A stretch of 64,000 nucleotides of DNA, taken from the NCBI GenBank assembly GCA_023458215.1, contig JAEXAJ010000159.1, positions 97,700 to 161,699 on the forward strand, read 5' to 3'. The position numbers and the translations under genes were made by a program. The DNA is from Bacteroidota bacterium. Its GTDB lineage: Bacteria; Bacteroidota; Bacteroidia; Bacteroidales; Bacteroidaceae. Position 1 is the first letter of the stretch. Every line of letters begins with the position of its first letter. Below the pieces are notes generated by a model that was given only the letters and a program-made list of their open reading frames with translations, had not been told where the DNA came from and did not search any database. This document shows positions 45,257 to 52,981 of this stretch, piece by piece.

Positions 45257-45853
45257 TTAGTGACGATGCTCATGGCAATGGCAGTCGTCATCTTCACAGC
45301 CGCAGTCTTCTTCGCAATCCTCCTCCTCTTCTTCCTCTCCTTGCGCATACTTTGCATCGTGAAGGGCACGCAATGTATTGACAAGCTTCTGCCCCCAATA
45401 CAGGCGGAAGTTCTCCTGGCAGATGGCGAGGGAGTCATTCATGGTTTCGTTCAGCCCCAATTGGAAGACAAAGATAAAATCTTTGATGTCCTGATAAATA
45501 TCGGCTAAGTCTTCGGAGATGAACTTGGTGATAGGTTGGTCACTATACTTCATATCCGATACGAATACGTCCATATAATCATCCTTTTCGGCTAGGATAG
45601 CGGCAAGGTTCATGCGGAGAATTTCGTAAGTTTCTTCGGTCACGAAGGTTTCCGGGGCGTCTTCACCTATGGTTTTACACTCCGGTAGCATGGAAGTTTT
45701 AAGGTAGAGCAACGGAAGTATTTTTAATGACGTATCGATAAAGGCAGAGCGTTTCGCACCTTCGGCTTGTTCCATAAATTTACAGAACTCAGCTGCTACG
45801 GTGACGAATTCCACTACATTACGGTCGAATATCACTTGACTTTCTTTTTTCAT
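45257..45853 (-). CDS. DUF5063-type protein with acidic Cys/His tail
   Basis: 198 residues, predicted all-helical (about 1-165), resembling the Bacteroidales DUF5063 family. The last 27 residues are a run of Glu/Asp with six Cys and His residues in CxC and CHCHEH arrangements, which looks suited to metal binding. The function is unknown. It heads an apparent operon with the exonuclease and RlmI-type genes and has a clear -7 box upstream. Confidence 0.7.
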   Translation of the reverse strand: MKKESQVIFDRNVVEFVTVAAEFCKFMEQAEGAKRSAFIDTSLKILPLLYLKTSMLPECKTIGEDAPETFVTEETYEILRMNLAAILAEKDDYMDVFVSDMKYSDQPITKFISEDLADIYQDIKDFIFVFQLGLNETMNDSLAICQENFRLYWGQKLVNTLRALHDAKYAQGEEEEEEDCEEDCGCEDDDCHCHEHRH

Positions 45854-45872
45854 ATCTTTTTGATTTGAAACG

Positions 45873-45880
45873 CAAAGATA
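45873..45880 (-). promoter_or_regulatory. Promoter -7 box for the DUF5063-exonuclease-methyltransferase operon
   Basis: Reads TATCTTTG on the minus strand, 20 bases before the ATG at 45853. The -33 position lacks TTTG. Confidence 0.5.
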
Positions 45881-45983
45881 CGAAAAAGGTTTGTTTCTTC
45901 CTAAAGAGAGGTAAAAACAATACTGTAATAATTGTAGAGAAAGATATCTCTCTTTTAAAACTTCTGAAAGCGAAGTTTGTGTT

Positions 45984-46211
45984 TTAGTCTATTTCTATTA
46001 CTCGATATTCTGTTCCCCTGTTTCTGCGTCGGTTCTCGATGCCCAGTTTGTGCAGAACTCGTCCGAAGAGAGCCACTTTGTTGATAGTCAGGCGGTCTTT
46101 TGTCTTCGTCTGCAACCGGCTGAGTATCTCCATCGGTGTCAGCCATTCGCCTTCTTCCGGGTTTTGGCAGGGGATGAGGTCGGCGAGCGCACGGATGTCA
46201 CTTGACCTTTT
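45984..46211 (-). pseudogene. C-terminal remnant of a VirE-like (DUF3874) gene
   Basis: An open minus-strand frame of about 75 residues with no start codon, closed by TAA at 45986-45984 and preceded by an in-frame stop at 46214. Its sequence (DIRALADLIPCQNPEEGEW, LTPMEILSRLQTKTKD, VALFGRVLHKLGIENRR, YRVIEID) reads as the DUF3874 winged-helix-like end of VirE-domain proteins carried on Bacteroides mobile or accessory regions. The rest of the gene is missing. An HU-like gene, often a neighbour of VirE genes, lies 1.7 kb away. Confidence 0.6.
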
Positions 46212-46233
46212 TTATCTTTAACCATGGTGCAGG

Positions 46234-47292
46234 TTATTGCATTAATCCTCCTTTTATAAAGAAAACAACTTCATTCAATCGTTTTTTATTCGTTTTTTCA
46301 TCTTTGAAAACAGCCGGGGTAAAAACTACCTTATCCTTAATTAGCTTATCTACCAAATGCCACATAACTTCATGGTATAGCATCACCATTGCTACTTTTT
46401 CATTGTCAATGCCGTATTGGGCTGTTAAGGAGCCGCAATTATTCTTTAGTTCTGTGCTGATGGAGTTTACCAACTTTTCATTGATTTGATGGAAGCTGTC
46501 TTGCTGTTTCTTTATAATAGGGAATAATACATCTCCATTATTGTCTACCAGCCCGTATGGTTTTAACTGGGCGATGAGTTGGGTATTTGTTATTTTTCCG
46601 AACTTGTCTATTTCATCAGCACAACAATCCATAATTTCGTTACTGGGAGCAATGTCACTGTTGATGTAGGTTAATATCAAATTTTGCTCTCCGAAAGCAT
46701 TTGTGCCGCACGCAAGGTTATTGCTTGGCTCGTATAATATCCAGTAGCAGCCACTCCAACTGGTATGATTGTCGACATCATCAAACAATACTAATTTAGT
46801 CCACATTCTTCCATCCAAAAGATATGAAAAAACAAGTGAGAATGCATTGTCCTTAAATCCCATTCCACTGATAGCTTGTGTCAGTGTTATAAAATCCGCT
46901 TTTGTTTGGGTATACATGGATTCAGCTATTTCTTTGCTTAAACTTCTTAAAGAGTTGGTTTGTTCTTTGTCAAGGATAGGTATGGTCGTTTTCCATTTTC
47001 CATTAGTTTTACTGATAAGTCCACCTACTTCCAGTAGTAATAGTTGACTATCAGAGCATTTAATACCCATTTCACGGAGCTCGGCTTGGGTGCGTGGAGT
47101 CCGCAAATTGTATAGTATTTCCCAATTATTATCTGGTATCACATAGTCTTCGGGCTGATGTCCGTTTACTGCAATAAACTGGGTTGCTTCCCATTGGCTG
47201 TAAGGTCTTATGGGTGTCTGTGCATTAATCATTGTAGAGATAAATAATAAGACTAATAACAATAATAAGTTTGAATAATGTTTCATAATCAT
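46234..47292 (-). CDS. Secreted protein of unknown function
   Basis: 352 residues with a clear signal peptide (about 1-25, ending INAQ). I do not recognise the family. Residues about 50-115 (NWEILYNLRTPRTQAEL, SDSQLLLLEVGGLISK, NGKWKTTIPIL) have the spacing of a winged-helix unit, followed by a helical and mixed region with LFDDVDNHTSWSGCYWILYEP in the middle and YHEVMWHLVDKL near the end. It is flanked by a VirE remnant and, divergently, by an HU-like gene, so it may be part of an acquired patch. No metal-protease or hydrolase motif is evident. Confidence 0.65.
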   Translation of the reverse strand: MIMKHYSNLLLLLVLLFISTMINAQTPIRPYSQWEATQFIAVNGHQPEDYVIPDNNWEILYNLRTPRTQAELREMGIKCSDSQLLLLEVGGLISKTNGKWKTTIPILDKEQTNSLRSLSKEIAESMYTQTKADFITLTQAISGMGFKDNAFSLVFSYLLDGRMWTKLVLFDDVDNHTSWSGCYWILYEPSNNLACGTNAFGEQNLILTYINSDIAPSNEIMDCCADEIDKFGKITNTQLIAQLKPYGLVDNNGDVLFPIIKKQQDSFHQINEKLVNSISTELKNNCGSLTAQYGIDNEKVAMVMLYHEVMWHLVDKLIKDKVVFTPAVFKDEKTNKKRLNEVVFFIKGGLMQ

Positions 47293-47580
47293 TTTATTTT
47301 TTTGTTTATCATTTGTACGTATTATTTATATGACAGAAATAACGTTTTTAATAATTCCTGAGATTTTCTCTAATTATTGTTTTTATATTCGATTGAGCTA
47401 TGTATAACATGCAATTTTAATAAATTAAGGTGGAAATGTATGAAAAAAATATTAAACCTGCAAGATATGGCTTGACAATACACCATTGAATCTGTAAAAA
47501 AGATGCAAGCATGCGGATTGAATCTACGTTCACTCTCTTCCCAAACTACTGTACTTTATCCGAAAAACATTCGGCTTTAG

Positions 47581-47611
47581 TTGCTTTTATACTTGTTGTT
47601 TATTATCTTTG
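47581..47611 (+). promoter_or_regulatory. Promoter upstream of the HU-like gene
   Basis: TTG at 47581-47583 and TATCTTTG at 47604-47611, separated by 20 bases, match the Bacteroides promoter. If used, it gives a leader of about 290 nt containing the 22-base repeats. Confidence 0.5.
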
Positions 47612-47719
47612 TACTCGTTGTTTAGCAATGCGCACAGAGGTGAAGAAGCATTTTTATGAGTATGAAGAAAGAGAACTACTCCTATGAAAATGTTTCCTCA
47701 CATTTGTGCGCATAACTAC

Positions 47720-47829
47720 TATATCAGTACTTTGCACAATAAACATCTGTTCTTTGTATAAAGAACACCTATAGTTTGCAAAAGGAATACCTGTGTTTTG
47801 TCCGTTGAACATCAGTTGTTTGTATCGGT
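47720..47829. repeat. Five degenerate 22-bp tandem units before the HU-like gene
   Basis: Units 47720-47741, 47742-47763, 47764-47785, 47786-47807 and 47808-47829 are each exactly 22 bp with the consensus AACAtCtGTtnTTTGtannnng; GT at positions 8-9 and TTTG at 12-15 are the best kept. The junction of units 2 and 3 forms the palindrome GTTCTTT-GTAT-AAAGAAC (47749-47766). The spacing of two helical turns suggests repeated binding sites, perhaps for the HU-like protein itself. Confidence 0.6.
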
Positions 47830-47902
47830 GATATACGTAATGACAATCACAACGGGCAGAGTAAAAAGAATTAGAACATTCACTAAATAGGGAGAAACGA
47901 TT

Positions 47903-48505
47903 ATGGCTATTTTATTCGATTGGTACGAAAACCCGAAAACCAAAGACAAGCAGGACGAAGAACCGACCCTGCATCCTCGTATCAAGCTGAACGGCTCTGT
48001 TACTACTGCCGAGCTGCGGAGGTATATACAAGAGTACTGCTCGCTCACTAAGACGGACGTGTCCGCCGTGCTCGATGCCCTTTCCCATTTTGTGGGTCGG
48101 GAACTTGGTGAAGGCAGGCAGGTGCACCTGGACGGTCTCGGTTACTTTTGTCCGGTTCTGACATGTACCGAACCCGTAACCATTGGAACAAAACGGAAAA
48201 GTACCAAAGTGAAGTTGAAAGGTGTCAACTTCCGTCCCGACAAAGAACTGAGGAGTGAAATTGGAAATATTAAAGTATCTCCGCTTAAGAGTCGCAACCT
48301 CAACAAAAAGAAACTGACCCTCGATGAAATAAAACAGAGAATCGTAAACTTCCTAAAAACTAAGGATTTCCTGACCCGAAGCGACGTGCAGGCTATCTGT
48401 GGAATGACCCGTACCACGGCTTCAAGAACAGTGAAACAACTTTGTGAAGAAGGTGTGCTGGAGAATAGGGGACTGATAAAACAACCCGTTTACTTTCTGA
48501 AGTAG
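47903..48505 (+). CDS. HU-like DNA-binding protein with C-terminal winged helix
   Basis: 200 residues. Residues about 1-125 follow the Bacteroidetes HU-like (HU-HIG) pattern: a beta-rich start, helices (TTAELRRYIQEYCSLTKTDV) and the arm (GRQVHLDGLGYFCPVL). Residues about 138-200 (LTLDEIKQRIVNFLKTKDF, MTRTTASRTVKQLCEEGVL) look like a winged helix-turn-helix. Such proteins bind and bend DNA; the extra reader domain suggests sequence-specific binding. The gene stands alone with a long repeat-bearing leader and a palindromic terminator at its stop. Confidence 0.82.
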   Translation: MAILFDWYENPKTKDKQDEEPTLHPRIKLNGSVTTAELRRYIQEYCSLTKTDVSAVLDALSHFVGRELGEGRQVHLDGLGYFCPVLTCTEPVTIGTKRKSTKVKLKGVNFRPDKELRSEIGNIKVSPLKSRNLNKKKLTLDEIKQRIVNFLKTKDFLTRSDVQAICGMTRTTASRTVKQLCEEGVLENRGLIKQPVYFLK

Positions 48506-48527
48506 TGCAAGCAAATTTTGCTTGCAC
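48505..48527 (+). terminator. Palindromic terminator at the HU-like stop codon
   Basis: GTGCAAGCAA and TTGCTTGCAC form a perfect 10-bp stem around three bases, starting at the last base of the TAG stop. A second small hairpin (GCTGA-TTT-CAGC-type) and a T7 run at about 48556 follow. Confidence 0.6.
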
Positions 48528-48670
48528 GCTGATTTCAGCTTGCTGCCACCACCTTTTTTTGACTGTTTATAAGTGAGTTACTTCGGTTAGTGCAAGCGTG
48601 CAAGTAAAAGCAGTATTAAACCATAGTTATGTTACTGAATTTTTCGAGAATGTTTGTTCGGAAAAGCTGG

Positions 48671-48699
48671 TTGTAGCAAACGATTTTTTATTACTTTTG
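48671..48699 (+). promoter_or_regulatory. Promoter of ftsK
   Basis: TTG (48671-48673), an 18-base spacer and TACTTTTG (48692-48699) match the Bacteroides promoter, 38 bases before the ftsK ATG. The remaining 48528-48670 shows a loose repeat of GTGCAAGC words and nothing else. Confidence 0.55.
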
Positions 48700-48736
48700 C
48701 ACCAACTCTATCAATCTACTTAAGGAGATTTTATAC

Positions 48737-51226
48737 ATGGCAAAGAAAAATATAACCAAAGATACAGAGCAGTCACTATCCTTTTTCGGAAAAGTAGCTG
48801 CCTTTTTTAAGAACGAAACGATACATTTTGTAATAGGATTGATACTCGTGATCTTTTCTGTTTACCTGCTGCTCGCCTTTTCATCGTTCTTCTTTACGGG
48901 AGCGGCAGACCAAAGTATTATCGATAGCGGAGATGTCCAGGAACTGGCTGCCACTAATAATGGGGTGAAAAACTATGCCGGATCGCGTGGTGCACAGTTG
49001 GCTAGCTATCTGATTAACGACTGCTTCGGCATCTCTTCATTCTTCATCCTTGTCTTTCTGGCTGTGGCGGGATTGAAGTTGATGAAAGTTCGTATTGTCC
49101 GCCTGTGGAAGTGGTTTATCGGATGTGCGTTGTTGCTTGTTTGGTTCTCCGTCTTTTTCGGTTTTGCATTTGTAGGTCAGTACAAAGATTCGTTCCTCTA
49201 CTTGGGAGGTATGCATGGATATAACGTCAGCAATTGGTTGGCGTCGCAAATCGGTACGCCGGGTGTATGGTTGTTGCTGTTGGTAACGGCTATTTGTTTC
49301 CTCATTTATTTGAGTGCACGCACGGTGATATGGTTGCGCAAACTGTTTTCTTTGGGCTTTTTGAAGAGCGGCAAGGAAAAGGCTGAAAGCACGAAAGGGG
49401 AAACTCCCGAAGAGTTTACCGATTCGTGGACTGCCAAAGGAAAAGTCCCCGTTCTGAAACCTGAGAAGGTAGAACCCGAGAAGGAAGTTCCTGTAAAAGC
49501 GGCTGAAAAGAAAGAGCCTGCGAATGAGTTTACCCTCGATCTGGGAGGGGCTTCCAAAGCAAAGCCGCTCAAAGCCGATGAGGAAGATGTCACAATGACT
49601 ATCGAAACTGCTGAGCCCGATCCCGTGCCCCCTTTCCGGGAAACGCCGGCCGATAAAGAACCGGCATTCGAAGTAGAATCAAACGAAGAGGAAGAGTATC
49701 AGGGAGCCGAGAAAGAACCTTATAATCCTTGTCTGGATTTAGAGAATTATCATTATCCTCCGGTTGACTTGATGAAGTATTATGATAATGCCGAACAACC
49801 TACCATCGACATGGCCGAACAGAATGCCAATAAGGATCGGATTGTCAATACATTGCGTAGCTTCGGTATTGAAATCAGTACCATCAAGGCTACGGTAGGA
49901 CCTACGGTGACCCTTTACGAAATTACTCCCGAACAAGGGGTGCGTATCTCCAAAATCCGTGGTTTGGAGGATGATATAGCATTGAGCCTTTCAGCGTTGG
50001 GTATTCGTATCATTGCGCCTATCCCCGGTAAGGGAACGATCGGTATTGAAGTGCCCAACTCCAATCCGAAGATGGTGTCGGGGCAGAGCATTATCGGTAG
50101 CAAGAAGTTTCAGGAAACCACCTTCGACTTGCCTATCGCACTGGGTAAAACCATTACCAATGAAGTCTTTATGGTGGATTTGTGTAAAATGCCCCACGTA
50201 CTCGTGGCCGGTGCTACCGGTCAGGGTAAGTCAGTGGGCTTGAACGCTATCATTACCTCCTTATTATATAAGAAGCATCCGGCTGAGTTGAAGTTCGTAC
50301 TGGTAGACCCTAAGAAGGTGGAATTCAGTATCTATTCCGTGATCGAGCATCATTTCCTTGCCAAACTGCCCGATGGAGGCGACGCCATCATTACAGACGT
50401 GACCAAGGTAGTGCAGACGCTGAACTCTATTTGTGTGGAGATGGATACGCGTTATGACTTGTTGAAAGCCGCCCATGTACGCAATATCAAGGAATATAAT
50501 GAAAAGTTCATCAACCGCCGGTTGAATCCGGAGAAGGGACATAAGTTCATGCCGTATATCGTGGTTGTGATCGATGAGTTCGGCGATTTGATTATGACGG
50601 CCGGTAAAGATGTAGAGTTGCCTATCGCTCGTATCGCCCAGTTGGCGCGTGCCGTAGGTATCCACATGATTATCGCTACACAACGCCCCACTACCAATAT
50701 TATTACAGGTACTATCAAAGCGAACTTCCCCGCGCGTATCGCTTTCCGTGTATCGGCCATGGTCGATTCGCGTACCATCCTCGACCGTCCGGGTGCTAAT
50801 CAGTTGATAGGTCGTGGTGATATGTTGTTTCTGCAAGGTGCCGATCCGGTTCGTGTGCAATGTGCCTTTATCGATACTCCGGAAGTTGCGGAGATCACCA
50901 AATATATCGCCCGTCAACAAGGATATCCCACCGCTTTCTACCTGCCTGAGTATGTAGATGAAAATGCCGGAGGTGACTTGGGAGATGTGGATATGGGGCG
51001 TCTTGATCCGCTCTTTGAAGATGCCGCCCGCCTGGTAGTGATTCATCAGCAAGGGTCTACCTCGTTGATTCAGCGTAAATTTGCTATCGGTTACAACCGT
51101 GCAGGGCGTATCATGGACCAGTTGGAGAAGGCCGGAATTGTGGGTTCTGCCCAAGGCAGTAAAGCGCGTGAAGTATTCTGTATAGATGAGAATGACTTGG
51201 AAATGCGCCTGAACAATTTGCAATAA
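48737..51226 (+). CDS. ftsK: DNA translocase FtsK/SpoIIIE
   Basis: 829 residues. Four N-terminal membrane helices (within about 28-195), an acidic low-complexity linker (about 210-340), the alpha/beta motor with Walker A GATGQGKS at 492-499 and Walker B (VVVIDEFGDLI), and a C-terminal winged-helix gamma domain (STSLIQRKFAIGYNRAGRIMDQLE). It pumps chromosomal DNA through the closing septum and helps resolve dimers. It is followed by lolA (56-base gap) and trxB, apparently one transcript. Large ORFs on the opposite strand are shadows. Confidence 0.96.
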   Translation: MAKKNITKDTEQSLSFFGKVAAFFKNETIHFVIGLILVIFSVYLLLAFSSFFFTGAADQSIIDSGDVQELAATNNGVKNYAGSRGAQLASYLINDCFGISSFFILVFLAVAGLKLMKVRIVRLWKWFIGCALLLVWFSVFFGFAFVGQYKDSFLYLGGMHGYNVSNWLASQIGTPGVWLLLLVTAICFLIYLSARTVIWLRKLFSLGFLKSGKEKAESTKGETPEEFTDSWTAKGKVPVLKPEKVEPEKEVPVKAAEKKEPANEFTLDLGGASKAKPLKADEEDVTMTIETAEPDPVPPFRETPADKEPAFEVESNEEEEYQGAEKEPYNPCLDLENYHYPPVDLMKYYDNAEQPTIDMAEQNANKDRIVNTLRSFGIEISTIKATVGPTVTLYEITPEQGVRISKIRGLEDDIALSLSALGIRIIAPIPGKGTIGIEVPNSNPKMVSGQSIIGSKKFQETTFDLPIALGKTITNEVFMVDLCKMPHVLVAGATGQGKSVGLNAIITSLLYKKHPAELKFVLVDPKKVEFSIYSVIEHHFLAKLPDGGDAIITDVTKVVQTLNSICVEMDTRYDLLKAAHVRNIKEYNEKFINRRLNPEKGHKFMPYIVVVIDEFGDLIMTAGKDVELPIARIAQLARAVGIHMIIATQRPTTNIITGTIKANFPARIAFRVSAMVDSRTILDRPGANQLIGRGDMLFLQGADPVRVQCAFIDTPEVAEITKYIARQQGYPTAFYLPEYVDENAGGDLGDVDMGRLDPLFEDAARLVVIHQQGSTSLIQRKFAIGYNRAGRIMDQLEKAGIVGSAQGSKAREVFCIDENDLEMRLNNLQ

Positions 51227-51282
51227 GACAGTGTTTATTTTTAAGATAAGGCATGTACTTGCCTGAAAGCTTCGTATAGAAT

Positions 51283-51915
51283 ATGTTGAAAATCAATCAA
51301 ATCTTAATATATATATGTGTATGCTGTTTCGCTTTGCCCCTATCGGCGCAGCTGACGGATGCCAAAGATATATTAGACCGTACCGCAGAGAATTTCCGGA
51401 ATGCGGGAGGTGTCAAGGCTACATTTACTGTTCGTACATCCGATGGAACTTCTAACGGTACCATCCGCCTGAAAGGAGAAAAGTTCCTTTTGGAAGCAGA
51501 GGGTACGACGACTTGGTTTGATGGTCGTACGCAGTGGAGTTATATCGCTTCCAGTGATGAAGTAAATCTCTCGGAACCTACTCCGGAAGAATTGCAAAGC
51601 ATTAATCCTTATGCTTTTCTATCCCTATACAAGCATGGTTACAAAGAGAAATTGGCGAAGATGGATAACTCCCAAGACAGCTCTCTTTATAAAGTAGTGC
51701 TGACCGCCACAGACCGGAAGCAAGATTTGCAGTGTATCATATTTTATATTGCGAAAGATTCACTCCGTCCTGTTCGTGTCAGCATGGCGCAAAGGGGAGG
51801 AGAGACTGTGGTGATTATTATCAATTCCTATCAAACGGGGCAGTCTTATCCGGACAGCCTTTTTGTATTTGATAAGAATGCGTATCCGAAGGCGGAAGTC
51901 ATTGATTTAAGATAA
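51283..51915 (+). CDS. lolA: LolA-like outer-membrane lipoprotein carrier
   Basis: 210 residues with a signal peptide (about 1-22, ending LSAQ). The fold signature of LolA is visible: a helix then beta-strands (KATFTVRTSDGTSNGTIRLKGE, TTWFDGRTQWSYIASSDEVNLSEP, PYAFLSLYKHGY). The periplasmic carrier shuttles lipoproteins from the inner to the outer membrane. It lies between ftsK and trxB, the same order I recall for Bacteroides. Confidence 0.88.
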   Translation: MLKINQILIYICVCCFALPLSAQLTDAKDILDRTAENFRNAGGVKATFTVRTSDGTSNGTIRLKGEKFLLEAEGTTTWFDGRTQWSYIASSDEVNLSEPTPEELQSINPYAFLSLYKHGYKEKLAKMDNSQDSSLYKVVLTATDRKQDLQCIIFYIAKDSLRPVRVSMAQRGGETVVIIINSYQTGQSYPDSLFVFDKNAYPKAEVIDLR

Positions 51916-51935
51916 ATAATAATTTAAATAAGAAT

Positions 51936-52883
51936 ATGGAAATAGAGAAAGTAAAATGTCTGATTATTGGTTCGGGTCCTGCCGGTTATACAGCCGCTAT
52001 TTATGCAGGTCGTGCCAATCTTTCACCGGTGCTTTATGCCGGCTTGCAGCCGGGCGGTCAGTTGACAACTACTACCGATGTCGAAAACTTCCCCGGTTAT
52101 CCGGCAGGTATTGCCGGTCCTGAATTGATGGAAGACTTACGCAAACAAGCCGAGCGCTTTGGTGCCGATCTTCGTTTCGGCATCGCTACTGCTGCCGACC
52201 TTAGCCAAGCCCCTTATAAAATAACGATTGACGAAGAAAAAGTCATTGAAGCCCAAACCGTAATTATTGCCACCGGTGCCGAAGCAAAGTATTTGGGACT
52301 GGATGACGAGAAGAAATATGCCGGTATGGGTGTCAGTGCTTGTGCTACTTGCGACGGTTTCTTCTATCGTAAGAAGACGGTAGCTGTTGTAGGTGGTGGC
52401 GATACTGCCTGCGAAGAAGCTGTTTACCTGGCAGGGCTGGCGGCAAAAGTTTATCTGATTGTTCGTAAACCCTTCTTACGTGCTTCTAAGATTATGCAAG
52501 AACGTGTGATGAACCATGAGAAGATTGAAGTATTGTTTGAACACAATGCCGTAGGTCTGTTTGGAGATAATGGCGTAGAAGGCGTTCATCTCGTAAAACG
52601 CATGGGAGAACCGGATGAAGAGCATTATGATTTAGCCATTGATGGTTTCTTCCTAGCCATTGGTCATAAGCCTAATTCGGATATCTTCAAGGCCTATATA
52701 GATACGGATGAAGTAGGTTACATCATTACCGAACCCGGAACTCCGCGTACAAAAGTGCCCGGTGTGTTTGCTGCCGGAGATGTTGCCGATCCGCACTATC
52801 GTCAAGCCATTACAGCAGCAGGTACAGGATGTCAGGCTGCCATTGAATCAGAGAGATATCTTTCGGCTAAAGGACTGATATAA
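51936..52883 (+). CDS. trxB: Thioredoxin reductase
   Basis: 315 residues. An FAD-binding motif (GSGPAGYTAAIYAGRA, about 12-27), the redox-active CATC pair (ACATCDGFF, about 137-140), the NADPH site GGGDTACEEA and the C-terminal FAD motif GVFAAGDVAD identify a low-molecular-weight thioredoxin reductase. It passes electrons from NADPH to thioredoxin in the cytosol. It starts 20 bases after lolA and ends at a dispersed repeat element. Confidence 0.96.
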   Translation: MEIEKVKCLIIGSGPAGYTAAIYAGRANLSPVLYAGLQPGGQLTTTTDVENFPGYPAGIAGPELMEDLRKQAERFGADLRFGIATAADLSQAPYKITIDEEKVIEAQTVIIATGAEAKYLGLDDEKKYAGMGVSACATCDGFFYRKKTVAVVGGGDTACEEAVYLAGLAAKVYLIVRKPFLRASKIMQERVMNHEKIEVLFEHNAVGLFGDNGVEGVHLVKRMGEPDEEHYDLAIDGFFLAIGHKPNSDIFKAYIDTDEVGYIITEPGTPRTKVPGVFAAGDVADPHYRQAITAAGTGCQAAIESERYLSAKGLI

Positions 52884-52884
52884 T

Positions 52885-52981
52885 TAGTTATAAGTTATTA
52901 GTTATAAGTTATTTGCTTGTCATTTTTCAAACAGCACAGAACAATCACAAACAAATAACTTATAACTTATAACTCATAACT
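52885..52981. repeat. Dispersed inverted-repeat element, copy 3
   Basis: Arms 52885-52916 and 52952-52981 carry the TTATAAGTTATTTGCTTG words and their complement. It fills the whole space between the convergent trxB and GH20 stop codons, the second of which it touches. Confidence 0.8.

Larger units (their letters stand above)
47293..47902. other. 610-base gap upstream of the HU-like gene
   Basis: AT-rich divergent intergenic region. It holds a promoter (47581-47611) about 290 bases before the HU-like start, two imperfect 22-base units next to that promoter (about 47588-47631, sharing GTTGTTTA) and five further units at 47720-47829. No ORF with a plausible start is visible. Confidence 0.55.

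Noticed and set aside
45955..46146. 63-codon minus-strand frame beginning MADTDGD
   Set aside because: A different frame of the same stretch reads as a DUF3874 domain end, so this frame is a shadow of the pseudogene.
50264..51223. Long open frame (319 codons) on the minus strand inside ftsK
   Set aside because: It mirrors the conserved FtsK motor on the opposite strand, has no promoter or signal, and its translation looks low-complexity and unrelated to any family; a shadow of codon bias.
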